Shown piece by piece: positions 8,464 to 17,729 of a stretch of DNA of 64,000 bases. Origin of the DNA: Bacteriovorax sp. (GTDB taxonomy: Bacteria; Bdellovibrionota; Bacteriovoracia; Bacteriovoracales; Bacteriovoracaceae); NCBI GenBank assembly GCA_028710485.1, contig JAQTTZ010000007.1:2170-66169 (forward strand), given 5' to 3'. Position 1 is the stretch's first letter. Each line of letters starts with the position of its first letter. The notes under the pieces were generated by a model. That model was not told where the DNA came from and ran no database searches. It was given only the letters and a program-made list of their open reading frames with translations. A program made the translations under genes and the position numbers.

Positions 8464-9912
8464 TTATAAAAGATAATCAAATAAATTTGAGGGAATTTTA
8501 TAAAGATAATATCCAATTCTTTTTAAGAAGCTAGTATTATAAAATTGAAAATCATCCACTGTCTTGTTTGAATCAAGAAAAATGCTTCCTCTCATTCTTG
8601 CTTCAATGTCCTCGGTGACGATGCCTGCGAGTTTTGGATTGTTATCACAAGAGAGAGTCATTTCAACATTTAAATTAGCTGAACGAGGGTCGAAGTTATA
8701 AGTTCCAATAACGACATCCTTTTTATCGAAAACAAAAGATTTTGCATGAACGCCAAAACGAGCATGGGAGATTTCATCAGTCATGGTAGCGTAGTTTTCT
8801 GGCAAATTTCCTTTAAAAATATAGGTGTCTAATCCTTTTTTGATCCAATTCTTAATATTGCTATCAAAAGAAGCATAGACATAAATGGCATCTGTTGAAT
8901 TTAAACTATTTGTCAAAAGAGTCACTTTAACTTTATTTTCAAGAGCGTAATCCAATGCAAATGTTGATGCATCATCAACTATAAAATAAGGCGAATCAAA
9001 TAAAATAGATTCTTTTGCATTTCTAATTCTACCAGCAAGATCATGCTTGATAATTCTCTCAGCGCGGTTCTTTTTTCCAATGATAGGATATTCAGAATTA
9101 AAACTCATTCTTTCACAAATTCCACTATATTCAGTTGCTAGTTCGGCCTTTCCCTTCGCTCTTATTTCTTCGAGAAGTAGATTATTTGGAACAGATAAAA
9201 ACTCCACCGCTTTAGTAACTTCCTGATTGTAATGCTTTAGATCATTACTATATCTAAATTCATCGTAATCATTATTTTCTATTCTATAAACTCCATCATC
9301 GGCCTGAGGCATTCTATCTCGCTCTACTTTTACAGAAATATCAGCATTCCAAACTTGATCAAATGTATTTTGAATAGAAGAAACAATTGGGCCTGAAACT
9401 AAAATATCCCGGTCTAAGAAATTAAATTTTTCATGCAAATCAAAATACTCATCTCCAATATTGCGCCCGCCAGTGATCGCTTCCTTACCGTCAATCAATA
9501 GGAGTTTTCGATGATTTCGGTATTGACCGCCGAATAAATTTAATGTTGAAGTAGCATTAAAGTATTTTACTTCGATTCCATTTTTTTCCATTTCATAAGC
9601 AAAGAAAGGAGAGAACTGGCCTTTGACCATAAAATAATCAAGCAGCATCCGAACCTTCACACCTTCACGGGCCTTTTTAATAAGGGCCTGAGAGAAAATT
9701 CGTCCGGACTTATCTAAATTATAAATAAAATATTCAACAGCAATTGATTTTTGGGCCTTTTCAATCATCTGAAGTCGTTCTTCTAATGAGGCCAATCCTT
9801 GATTTAAGAGAGTGATTTGATGATTAGATCGGATTGATGCCCTGAAGGGATCGAGCTCGCCGGCCTTTAAATTAAGGGTAAAAATGGAGATAAAAAAAAT
9901 CAAATACTTCAT
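8464..9912 (-). CDS. Secreted phospholipase D / cardiolipin synthase-like protein
   Basis: 482 residues with an N-terminal signal sequence (MKYLIFFISIFTLNLKAG). It has two HKD motifs, as expected for the PLD superfamily: HRKLLLIDGKEAITGGRNIGDEY near residue 134 and HAKSFVFDKKDVVIGTYNFD near 390, each His-x-Lys-x4-Asp followed by the GGRN/GTYN element. There is no N-terminal transmembrane hairpin like that of cardiolipin synthases, so a periplasmic or secreted phosphodiesterase acting on phospholipid or nucleic acid is likely. The Shine-Dalgarno AGAGG lies inside an upstream hairpin. Confidence 0.88.
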   Translation of the reverse strand: MKYLIFFISIFTLNLKAGELDPFRASIRSNHQITLLNQGLASLEERLQMIEKAQKSIAVEYFIYNLDKSGRIFSQALIKKAREGVKVRMLLDYFMVKGQFSPFFAYEMEKNGIEVKYFNATSTLNLFGGQYRNHRKLLLIDGKEAITGGRNIGDEYFDLHEKFNFLDRDILVSGPIVSSIQNTFDQVWNADISVKVERDRMPQADDGVYRIENNDYDEFRYSNDLKHYNQEVTKAVEFLSVPNNLLLEEIRAKGKAELATEYSGICERMSFNSEYPIIGKKNRAERIIKHDLAGRIRNAKESILFDSPYFIVDDASTFALDYALENKVKVTLLTNSLNSTDAIYVYASFDSNIKNWIKKGLDTYIFKGNLPENYATMTDEISHARFGVHAKSFVFDKKDVVIGTYNFDPRSANLNVEMTLSCDNNPKLAGIVTEDIEARMRGSIFLDSNKTVDDFQFYNTSFLKRIGYYLYKIPSNLFDYLL

Positions 9913-9917
9913 AATAA

Positions 9918-9953
9918 ACCTCTAAAAAAATCAAGTTACCTTATTTTAGAGGT
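9918..9953 (-). promoter_or_regulatory. Inverted repeat enclosing the ribosome-binding site of the PLD-like gene
   Basis: ACCTCTAAAA (9918-9927) and TTTTAGAGGT (9944-9953) are perfect 10-bp arms with a 16-nt loop. On the minus strand the 3' arm contains the AGAGG that sits 6 nt before the ATG at 9912, so folding would hide the ribosome-binding site. Confidence 0.5.
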
Positions 9954-10221
9954 GTTCAAAACTTGGCGCGAGTACTTGTGTAAAATCTATGTACCTGTAT
10001 AAAATATTAATACCAGTATGCTCACACCCAGAATCGTCTAGAATCTATACAGATGTAAAAATATTACTCAAATCAATATGCCAACTTTTTCTATTATCAC
10101 CTAGATAAAGCTCTCGCTTTGCCAGTGTTTCTTTTTGGTACAATGTTTGCTTCTAAGTCTTATGAATTAAAGAGCACGATTATAGAACAATTGCAGATAC
10201 ATTTTAAATGGATGAAATTGA
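9954..10221. other. Divergent intergenic region
   Basis: AT-rich spacer between the PLD-like gene (minus) and the next plus-strand gene. Promoters in both directions are expected. I see no convincing operator or RNA gene. No clear Shine-Dalgarno site precedes the plus-strand gene. Confidence 0.4.
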
Positions 10222-11502
10222 ATGATGTTGATGATTAAAAAACTATTGATAGGCCTAAGCTTTCTTATTTGTAGTTCACAGATCGTTGTTGGTGGGGACG
10301 ATACTCCTAGAGAAAAAATATCTGCTCCAAAATCCGATAATACCTTCATTCGATCATGTCAAAATCCAGATGACCTTCGTGATGTTGTTACATTATTTCT
10401 TCATAAAGCTCCTCCCCACCATGATGAGCACGGAGTTAAATCAAGTGAGTTTTTGGGACTGCTGGCAAAAAAAATTTCAAATAAAATTGAAATCAACAGG
10501 AATCGTGCCTTAAAGTTAAAGGATTGTGTGGAAAGTAACTTTTTTAATATTGATTGCGGGTCCACAAAAAAATGGATTGAAGTTGAGTTAAGAAATTATA
10601 TTAAAGAAACAAGGTTTCACTTGGCACTCGCCCAAAGCACCTATCACACAACTACTATGTTACAAATGGCCGAAGATTCGCTCAACTATGACCAATCTTC
10701 CCTTGGTAGTTATAAAGAAGTTTATTGGAAAAAATTAGATAAAGAAGAAAGAGAATTCGTTGACAAAAAATGGCTCTCTACTATGACATTGTTTAAGAGC
10801 AAGACTAAGGATATGGACGAATCTGATTTAAAGCATTTAATACTCGCAGACAGAATTAAGCATTTCCTACAATACCAAGAACATATGGCACAACTTCCTC
10901 TAATGCAATATTTTGAGTCGTATGATTATACCCCAGAGAGTTTTCTTAATTCAATTAATCTTTTTTTGGATGCCATAAATGAAGAGAGTGAAAAACTCAA
11001 TCAGATTGAAAATGATTTAACGATTGCTCATCATAATTTAACCGACAGCGATTTGTATCTATTAAAATATAGTGGAATAGTAGAAGATGTATTGGCCGAG
11101 AAACCGCAGTATTGCAGTGTAGCCTCCTCATTAATTATTTATCGAGGTCGAAAACAAAATTTTGTTTTTGCAATGACTTCAATTCCTTTAGTTATCGTTA
11201 GTATTATAGCACCTCCACTTGTCGGAACCAGTGTAGGCGTAATTTCTTCAGTATATTATGCATACGATTCTCAAATTACTTTAATGGAATCAAAATCAAG
11301 AAATCTCACCAAGATTTATGATAGCAATACTGATGAACTTAAAGAGTTAACAACTTATTTTAAAGAAAGAAATCTTAAAGCTATTTTAATTCCATTTAGT
11401 ATCGGTGGTTATACCTTGAGCGGTGAAAAACTACTTAAGGTGGCCAATAGGGCCGTTATCCTCAGGAAAATAATTTATACTATCCAAAAGTTTTTGATAT
11501 AA
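10222..11502 (+). CDS. Secreted or membrane-anchored protein of unknown function
   Basis: 426 residues. The N-terminal hydrophobic segment (MMLMIKKLLIGLSFLICSSQ) reads as a signal peptide, with ATGs at 10222, 10225 (TTG between) and 10231 as possible starts. The body is charged and helical with four scattered cysteines. A hydrophobic stretch at about 315-340 (FAMTSIPLVIVSIIAPPLVG) suggests a membrane anchor or hairpin, followed by a predicted coiled segment ITLMESKSRNLTKIYDSN. It is lower in GC than its neighbours, stands alone between divergent and convergent genes, and matches nothing I recognise. Confidence 0.65.
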   Translation: MMLMIKKLLIGLSFLICSSQIVVGGDDTPREKISAPKSDNTFIRSCQNPDDLRDVVTLFLHKAPPHHDEHGVKSSEFLGLLAKKISNKIEINRNRALKLKDCVESNFFNIDCGSTKKWIEVELRNYIKETRFHLALAQSTYHTTTMLQMAEDSLNYDQSSLGSYKEVYWKKLDKEEREFVDKKWLSTMTLFKSKTKDMDESDLKHLILADRIKHFLQYQEHMAQLPLMQYFESYDYTPESFLNSINLFLDAINEESEKLNQIENDLTIAHHNLTDSDLYLLKYSGIVEDVLAEKPQYCSVASSLIIYRGRKQNFVFAMTSIPLVIVSIIAPPLVGTSVGVISSVYYAYDSQITLMESKSRNLTKIYDSNTDELKELTTYFKERNLKAILIPFSIGGYTLSGEKLLKVANRAVILRKIIYTIQKFLI

Positions 11503-11527
11503 ATGGTAATGGCCAATTGGATTGCCA

Positions 11528-12178
11528 TTAATTTACGATTGTAAAAAGGAATAATAAGGCCCAAATAATAATATTCAGGGCCTCTGCGACCCAAGGCCTT
11601 AAGAATAAAGCTCCTAATAAAAGAAGTGAAGCATAGCTAAATTGATTTATTGCTAGTTGATAATCAAAAAGACCCTCGGCCTTGAGCAAGGAGAAAAGAC
11701 CTAGTAAAATAGATGAAATCATAATGACGATTGCAGAAAGGATAGCGAGAGTGTCTTTCTTTAAGGAAGAAAATAGATAGAGCGACAGGTAAATCAGGGT
11801 AGATAAAATTCCTCCGACGATCATAAGAGTCGTGTTGAAGGACAAAAGGTAATTGGCCGCTAAGCAATAGCGGCACACCATAGTAAAACTAAAACTTAAG
11901 GCCGCAAAAAATCCCAGACTATTTTTTTTAAAATAGGTAATAACGATGTCTCCTTCTCTGAGTGATTTTTGATTTTCTTTCGCTAAAAAAAATTGTCCCA
12001 TTCCCTCACTAAGAAAAAGAATTGCAAAAAAAAGATTTTTCTTTGCGAAGCCAATGATAAGTCCCATTACAATAAAAATGAGTGCTGATAAAAATTGAAT
12101 GAAGAAAGTGCGCTTTTTTTGCCAGGCTCCGCTACAACGTCTATCTAAATCTAGAAGCATTTTATTAAAAATCTGCAT
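11528..12178 (-). CDS. Polytopic membrane protein, unknown function
   Basis: 216 residues with about six or seven hydrophobic segments and very few polar loops. It begins with a cytoplasmic Arg/Lys-rich stretch (LDRRCSGAWQKKR). It overlaps the end of the P450 gene by 14 nt, so the two are probably translationally coupled and the membrane protein may serve the P450/desaturase pathway. No conserved motif is identifiable. Confidence 0.65.
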   Translation of the reverse strand: MQIFNKMLLDLDRRCSGAWQKKRTFFIQFLSALIFIVMGLIIGFAKKNLFFAILFLSEGMGQFFLAKENQKSLREGDIVITYFKKNSLGFFAALSFSFTMVCRYCLAANYLLSFNTTLMIVGGILSTLIYLSLYLFSSLKKDTLAILSAIVIMISSILLGLFSLLKAEGLFDYQLAINQFSYASLLLLGALFLRPWVAEALNIIIWALLFLFTIVN

Positions 12179-13598
12179 CAGCGTGAGTCCGACTTTTTAT
12201 AATTAAATCCAAGCCATTCATGGGCTTCAGACTGACGTGCGCAATGGCCTTTGGCAAAGTCTTAGCATTCAAGGCCAGATCAAAACTTCTTAAGATGTTG
12301 CTGACAATGATAGCGACTTCTACAATGGCAAAGGCTTCCCCTACACACCGTCTCGACCCCTTTGAAAAGGGTATATAAGTATCAAGCTTATTAATATCAA
12401 CACCTCTAAATCTTTCAGGCTTAAATACTAATGGATCGTCCCAGTACAATTCATCTCTATGTAGGACCCATACGGGGATTACGACGCTGGTATTAGCAGG
12501 AATAAAATAATGATCGAACCAATCTGAGGAAATGGCCTTGCGTGAGGACATTGGAATGGCAGTATAAAGTCTTATGCCTTCTAAAATTGAAAAATAGAGA
12601 AGGGGATAGGTCTTTGCAAATTCAGTTGATTCAATTGGAGCTTGTTCGTTGTCCAATTCTTGCTGGATTTCTTTTTGAATTTTTGGATGAGCGGCGATTA
12701 AACCCAATACCCAGCTAAGAGTGTTTGAAGTTGTTTCATAGCCGGCAATTAATAAAGTTAAGACTTCATCTCTTAATGTCAAATCATCTAATGGCAAATT
12801 CGTTTCTGGATCTTTGGCGTGAACCAGACGTTCTAATATGCTCTGGGGGGTATACTTTTTATCTAAATTATTTTTTTCAGCATTAATTAGTCTATATACA
12901 ATTCGGTTTAAATTTCTACAGTGCTGATGAAATTTTAAATTGGCCGGGGTCGGAATCCAGTAGGGCATAGGAAGCAATTGAAACATATGATTGTGGGCCA
13001 TTTTGGAAGTAAAGAGAACTGCCTCATCAACTTCTTCGGCATCAGTAGCGCTAAGGTTGGCACCTAGTAAGGTTTTTCCTGCAATGGAGAAGGTTAGATT
13101 TCTCATAGCAGTTGAAATGCTAACGACAGATGAAGCTTTATGAGAGTTTTGCTTGCCCCATTCAAAAACCATGTCCGTGGCGAATTTATCGATGATGGAA
13201 GAAAATCCACGAATAGGTTTAGTGCCAAGCTCGCGTGATACAATTGTTCTATTTCTTAGCCAAGAGACACGGTCATTGTTAGTGACTAGACCCTGCCCCA
13301 TAACCACATTCATTTCTTCTGTTTGTGAGCCCTTGAGGTAATTTTGGTTTTTATCTATCAGGACCTGCTTGATGGTTTTTGGATTGTAAATAATTACGGT
13401 GCTCACGGGCCATGGGTAGCTTACAATCGGCCCATAGTCTCGATAGGTCACTTCCAGCGCCCCAATGCTATCTCGTTGAAAGTGAAGCATTAGTTTAAAA
13501 AATTTTAGCCCTCTAGGCCCAGGAATATGATTGAGATATGGAATCCCAAAAAAAGCATAAAGTTTTACAAGGAGAGCGTGCGGTTTTTGATTTTTCAT
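12165..13598 (-). CDS. Cytochrome P450
   Basis: 477 residues with every P450 hallmark: C-helix W113-x3-R117, I-helix AGYETT at 285-290 (oxygen-activating Thr), K-helix ExxR at Glu340/Arg343, FKPERF, and the haem loop PFSKGSRRCVG with thiolate Cys418. N-terminal IPGPRGLKFF resembles membrane-associated and fatty-acid P450s (CYP102/CYP4-like) more than soluble camphor types, although there is no strong anchor helix. It lies 61 bp after a fatty-acid desaturase gene on the same strand, so a lipid substrate is the best inference. The redox partner is not in the cluster. Confidence 0.95.
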   Translation of the reverse strand: MKNQKPHALLVKLYAFFGIPYLNHIPGPRGLKFFKLMLHFQRDSIGALEVTYRDYGPIVSYPWPVSTVIIYNPKTIKQVLIDKNQNYLKGSQTEEMNVVMGQGLVTNNDRVSWLRNRTIVSRELGTKPIRGFSSIIDKFATDMVFEWGKQNSHKASSVVSISTAMRNLTFSIAGKTLLGANLSATDAEEVDEAVLFTSKMAHNHMFQLLPMPYWIPTPANLKFHQHCRNLNRIVYRLINAEKNNLDKKYTPQSILERLVHAKDPETNLPLDDLTLRDEVLTLLIAGYETTSNTLSWVLGLIAAHPKIQKEIQQELDNEQAPIESTEFAKTYPLLYFSILEGIRLYTAIPMSSRKAISSDWFDHYFIPANTSVVIPVWVLHRDELYWDDPLVFKPERFRGVDINKLDTYIPFSKGSRRCVGEAFAIVEVAIIVSNILRSFDLALNAKTLPKAIAHVSLKPMNGLDLIIKSRTHADADF

Positions 13599-13659
13599 CT
13601 TATATAAAAATATATCAATAAAACATACTTTGTTAAAGAGTATATCGTTATAATAAAAT

Positions 13660-14595
13660 TTATTTTTTAGCCTGAGTCCAAATATTATCTAAGTCGAAAT
13701 ATCTTCGAAGCCAAGAACCGCTTCTTTCGTCAGCATCTAAATTGCCAAATGGAAACTTTCTTTCCAGTAGAGGACTCTTCTCAAGATTAGGATTGACTGT
13801 TAATAGCGGACGATCATTTTTGCTTTTATATTCTCTGGGATCAAAGAGATTTAATTTTAAATGGTGACTCTTATGATAATACCCACCAATAGTTATAAAA
13901 TTTGCAATCTTGTAATAGAGGTTATGGTTCATATTGAATACTTCAACGGATCCGTCTTTAAAGTCGCGATGACAGACATAGTTAATATGGGCAAGGATCA
14001 AAATATTACTGGTCACTGCAGGCAAATAAAAGAAAATAAAAAATTCAGGACCGAGCAAGAGGAACCAAAATACCAAACGTAAAATGAGATTAATATAAAA
14101 AATAACTGTCTGGGCGTGAAGTATAGTTTTGTAATGCCTATTCTTTCCATGAACAAATTCCAAGTATTCTTTTGTCCTGGAGATCATGTACTTTGTTGGA
14201 GCAAGGGCGAAACGTAGAAAGGACATTCCTTCGGGAGAGACAGGATCAAACCGCTGGTCAGAGTGATTATGATGGAGAGTGTGAACTAAGACAAAATTGG
14301 TAAAACCATATCCAACGAAATGTCCGCAAAATTCACCAATCAAATTATTTAGAAATAAAGATTTAATATTTCCATGTCCGGTATTGTGAAGAAATGAGGC
14401 AATAATCCATCCAAATGGAATGGAGAGGAGCAACAAAAGTCCATGCCATACAAGGGGTTGGAAAGGAGCCGGGCGATGGATTGTCAGGAGAAGATAGATG
14501 GCAATGGTGAGAAACAAAAAATCCGTAATATAATGCCTTAAAAGAAATAATGGATTCTTTTTTGCTTTTAAAAATGCGTGAGCTGGAGTCTTCAT
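13660..14595 (-). CDS. Membrane fatty acid desaturase/hydroxylase
   Basis: 311 residues with the three histidine boxes of the di-iron membrane desaturase family: HNTGHG (70-75), HTLHHNH (105-111) and YHKSHH near 242, plus His residues in HINYVCH. Hydrophobic helices separate the boxes. It is first in the unit desaturase-P450-membrane protein on the minus strand. The substrate (acyl-lipid, carotenoid or sphingoid) is not decidable; clustering with a P450 suggests stepwise oxidation of one lipid. Confidence 0.88.
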   Translation of the reverse strand: MKTPAHAFLKAKKNPLFLLRHYITDFLFLTIAIYLLLTIHRPAPFQPLVWHGLLLLLSIPFGWIIASFLHNTGHGNIKSLFLNNLIGEFCGHFVGYGFTNFVLVHTLHHNHSDQRFDPVSPEGMSFLRFALAPTKYMISRTKEYLEFVHGKNRHYKTILHAQTVIFYINLILRLVFWFLLLGPEFFIFFYLPAVTSNILILAHINYVCHRDFKDGSVEVFNMNHNLYYKIANFITIGGYYHKSHHLKLNLFDPREYKSKNDRPLLTVNPNLEKSPLLERKFPFGNLDADERSGSWLRRYFDLDNIWTQAKK

Positions 14596-14720
14596 TTGTT
14601 CACTCTACAAGGTTTGATTTTAATACACCCCATAGCATATAAGGGCGATCTTGTGATTGTGCGCTGTAATTATTTCATACTTATTTTCATAAGTATCTTT
14701 GCGCAGAGTCCAGCTCTTTT

Positions 14721-15170
14721 TTAATAATGGATGAAACCCACTGGGTCGGATGAAAAAGAATTCATCACGGCAATACGACCACTCGCTTCATTTGCACTCA
14801 AGGAGATTTTGTTAATAATCTTAATGGCCTTCTCTTTATCAATTTGAAGGTTTTTATACTCAACTTTACATTCCATTTTTTCTTGAACTTCTCTGCTACA
14901 AGTTAGAACGCCATTGGAACCTGTTAAAATATTTGTATCTGCTTTTGGATCAACAGTTCCATTGAATTCTACTTCTTGTTCAATTCCTGTAAGCAATTTT
15001 GGGATTTTATATTTCACCGTAACTGCCCCATTAGTTTCAGTTGCTTTAAAGCTATTGATTTCAAAATTTGCATAAACTTTTAGTTCTTCTTCCACTGGTA
15101 CCGAATAGGTAGCAGCAAAAACAGATTGAATAGAACAGCAAAGAATTAATGCAAACAAACTAGTTTTCAT
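14721..15170 (-). CDS. Small secreted protein, unknown function
   Basis: 149 residues from ATG 15170, which has GGGAG 5 nt upstream; the longer frame starts at an unsupported GTG. Signal peptide MKTSLFALILCCSIQSVFA, then an all-beta-looking domain with two cysteines (LTCSREVQEKMECKVEY) that could form a disulfide. Its size and alternating pattern loosely recall YceI-type barrels but I see no decisive motif. It overlaps the end of the TPR regulator gene by 11 nt, so the regulator probably shares its transcript. Confidence 0.7.
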   Translation of the reverse strand: MKTSLFALILCCSIQSVFAATYSVPVEEELKVYANFEINSFKATETNGAVTVKYKIPKLLTGIEQEVEFNGTVDPKADTNILTGSNGVLTCSREVQEKMECKVEYKNLQIDKEKAIKIINKISLSANEASGRIAVMNSFSSDPVGFIHY

Positions 15171-16929
15171 AATGACTCCCACCCAAGATATATTTTATTG
15201 CTCGTGCTTTTCCAATAGATATCACGAGACCTTTTTCTTTCAAAGCTCTAAGGTCTCTTGAAGCAGTAATGTCTGAAACTTTAAAAATTATTTTATATTC
15301 ACTTACATCTATTGCTTCGTGTTTTCTTAAGTGCGATAAGGCCTTTATTTGCCTTAAATTTAAATCACTTGATAGATTTAATAAAAATTTTCGTTCATCA
15401 GAGATTTCACTTTTATCAGCAACTGGTGTCAAACTGTCCCTTATTTTAAGCATTCTTTCAGTACTGAAGGCATAACCTTTTTCTGTCGTTTCTATCCAAC
15501 TTGAAGCTGATGCTAAATTTTTCCTTAAAGAACTTAATGCCGTATAAATCATCATATCATGGCGATAAGAATCGTATTCATACCCCCAAACCATTTTGCA
15601 CAGTTCTTCTTTAGAGCAGCTTCCATTAACGATATTAAGTAGCAATTTAAGATCAAGTGGAGTCAATCCACCTTCGGGAATATCAATTTTCTTCTCTGAA
15701 AAGATAATGACTAAGTTTCTTTCCAGGTCTAGATAAAGACAGTCTTTCCCTCTGGGGACTTCAATATATTTAAATAGTAATGACCAATAACTAGAGTTAA
15801 TAATTTTTTTAACCGGGTCAAGCTCACTTTCTAAAGAAACTAAAAAATCATGAAACAAATCTTCATGATTAAAAGTTTCTACTGCTAAAAGGGATTGTCT
15901 CTTTAAAATATTTTGATTGAGGACACTGTTGAAACTTTTAGTTCTTGCTAAAAGTTGTGATATGATTTCCGCCTTTTTTTCATCTTTAAAAAGCTTTGCC
16001 TCAAATCCTAAAATTTGCATTTCAAAACTTTTATCTGCTTCAAAATCTAAACAGCGTCTTGCGGAACGCAAATAGTTCCAGGCCTGAGAATCTCGTCCAA
16101 GCTGATAATAATTTTCAGCAAAACGTAGGTTCAAAAGAATTTCCTGACGGCGATTTTCACTGGAAAAAATACTTATCGAGATGTTATCTAAAACTTCTTC
16201 ACTATGAGCATACTGGCCTCTTAAAGTAAGTTGGCGAGCAAGCTCTAATCCAACGACAGCTCGGCTGTAGCTGTCTTCAGTCTTGATGTTAGCAAACTTG
16301 CTTAATAATTCTTTAAAGATGGCGTCGCGTGAATAACCATATTGGGCGCGGTACTGAAGTTCAGCTATCTCTACGGATTCTGAAATACTTTTATTGCCCA
16401 AGCGTCGCGATAACTCCGCTGCTTGCTTGAGCGAGTCTATACCCAAATTAATTTCGCCTAGACGCAATTTAACATGTCCTAGAAGATCAGTAGCGAGAGA
16501 TCTGGCATAAATATTTTTTGAGGCCACAGCGTTTTCAAATGATTTGTTTGTCCACTTCAATGCAAGCTCGAATTTACCAATGAAGAAAAGATAAAAAGCA
16601 ATTCCTTGATAAACATAAAACTTTTGTAAAGAAGTACTGTTGATATTTAATGTTTTCTGATTTTCTTTAAATATTAATCTGGCCTTAGAGTACTTTGATT
16701 TACGAGAATGCCCCAATCCCAGAAAGAACAAACAAGCAGAGCGCTCTTCTAGATCTACATCGCTATTGTTTTGAAAAAATAATTTTTCAGCTTCAAATAT
16801 TCTTCCTGTGAAGGAAAGAGATCCAACCAGACTTGGAAGATTGGCACGCGAAATATTATTACTTTCTTCTTCAAAAAAAGAGGTAATTGTATTCCGGTAA
16901 TTTCCTGATAAAAATTCTTTATGTAGCAT
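15160..16929 (-). CDS. TPR-containing transcriptional regulator with two DNA-binding domains
   Basis: 589 residues. About 1-330 are TPR-like helical repeats (for example FYVYQGIAFYLFFIGKFELA and SRAVVGLELARQLTLRGQYA). Around 415-495 there is an OmpR/SARP-type winged helix (LTPLDLKLLLNIVNGSCSKE, then ALSSLRKNLAS and TTEKGYAFS). Residues ~520-589 form a second, DeoR/Fic-type winged helix with VSDITASRDLRALKEKGLV. This is a one-component regulator in which the TPRs probably bind a protein or peptide. It is divergent from the cytochrome/YceI pair and runs into a secreted-protein gene, so both are candidate targets. Confidence 0.8.
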   Translation of the reverse strand: MLHKEFLSGNYRNTITSFFEEESNNISRANLPSLVGSLSFTGRIFEAEKLFFQNNSDVDLEERSACLFFLGLGHSRKSKYSKARLIFKENQKTLNINSTSLQKFYVYQGIAFYLFFIGKFELALKWTNKSFENAVASKNIYARSLATDLLGHVKLRLGEINLGIDSLKQAAELSRRLGNKSISESVEIAELQYRAQYGYSRDAIFKELLSKFANIKTEDSYSRAVVGLELARQLTLRGQYAHSEEVLDNISISIFSSENRRQEILLNLRFAENYYQLGRDSQAWNYLRSARRCLDFEADKSFEMQILGFEAKLFKDEKKAEIISQLLARTKSFNSVLNQNILKRQSLLAVETFNHEDLFHDFLVSLESELDPVKKIINSSYWSLLFKYIEVPRGKDCLYLDLERNLVIIFSEKKIDIPEGGLTPLDLKLLLNIVNGSCSKEELCKMVWGYEYDSYRHDMMIYTALSSLRKNLASASSWIETTEKGYAFSTERMLKIRDSLTPVADKSEISDERKFLLNLSSDLNLRQIKALSHLRKHEAIDVSEYKIIFKVSDITASRDLRALKEKGLVISIGKARAIKYILGGSHYEN

Positions 16930-17042
16930 CTAGAAGCTTCATATCTCAAGAAAAGTAATCCCGTCAAATCCCATCACTCCCCTTAGCTAGTCTCGGTGTT
17001 CCAAAGGTCCAAAAGCTTGTATTTTTTTCACGGGGGTTATTT

Positions 17043-17729
17043 ATGTCCAAAATTATATTTTTCTTTTTATTTATTTTTTTTACTGGGTGTAACTATTCAA
17101 TCCCAAAGAATTTAGGCGCAAGCTCTGGCAGTCAATCAATTGAAAAGCTACCGCCCGGTACCATTGCTGGATATCAAATAATCGCGGCAGGAATCATTGC
17201 TCCTAAATGTTTGGAGTGCCATTCAAATGGTAGCGGAAATGCAGGCGGAGTTAATCTTGAATCATATTCAAAGGTAAGTGGGTATCTTGCGGCCATAAGG
17301 GGTGAGATAGCAGCGGGGAGCATGCCTAAAAATCGCTCTCCATTAAGTACAAAAGAAAAAGAAATTTTTCTAAGCTGGATCGATGCTGGTGGCCCTCGCG
17401 AATCTAGCACTTTGCCACCTACGCCTTCTACACCGCCTGATGTAATGCCTGATCCCGATAAAATCGAGTACCAAATGGTCAGCAGTCGCGTAATCGAGCT
17501 TCGTTGTATCGGATGCCACTCAGATAAGGGTGGAAACATGGGAGGTGTCAATCTTGAAACTTATGAAAATGTTTTCGATCAAAGGCATGCAATTAGAGAT
17601 GCAGTAAGTAGTGGGAACATGCCTCTTGCAACTCGTCCACTTACTAACGTCCAAAAACAGATCTTATTAATATGGCTTGAAAAAGGCGCACCAGAGACTG
17701 TGCCTGATAAAAACTCGGGGGAATTATGA
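17043..17729 (+). CDS. Lipoprotein with two cytochrome c-like haem-binding domains
   Basis: 228 residues. Lipoprotein signal with FTGC (Cys16). Two tandem homologous modules of about 75 residues each carry CxxCH: CLECHSNGSGNAGGVNL and CIGCHSDKGGNMGGVNL, then a shared MP-containing distal part (AAGSMPKNRSPLS / SSGNMPLATRPLT) and a helix ending in IDAGGP / LEKGAP. The Met of each MP is the likely sixth ligand. A proline-rich linker joins the modules. Its stop overlaps the YceI start by ATGA, suggesting a small periplasmic redox unit. Confidence 0.88.
   Translation: MSKIIFFFLFIFFTGCNYSIPKNLGASSGSQSIEKLPPGTIAGYQIIAAGIIAPKCLECHSNGSGNAGGVNLESYSKVSGYLAAIRGEIAAGSMPKNRSPLSTKEKEIFLSWIDAGGPRESSTLPPTPSTPPDVMPDPDKIEYQMVSSRVIELRCIGCHSDKGGNMGGVNLETYENVFDQRHAIRDAVSSGNMPLATRPLTNVQKQILLIWLEKGAPETVPDKNSGEL

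Noticed and set aside
13153-13341. Plus-strand 62-codon ORF within P450
   Set aside because: Shadow of the P450 gene.
17174-17551. Minus-strand 125-codon ORF
   Set aside because: Opposite the two CxxCH domains, which are clearly coding on plus.
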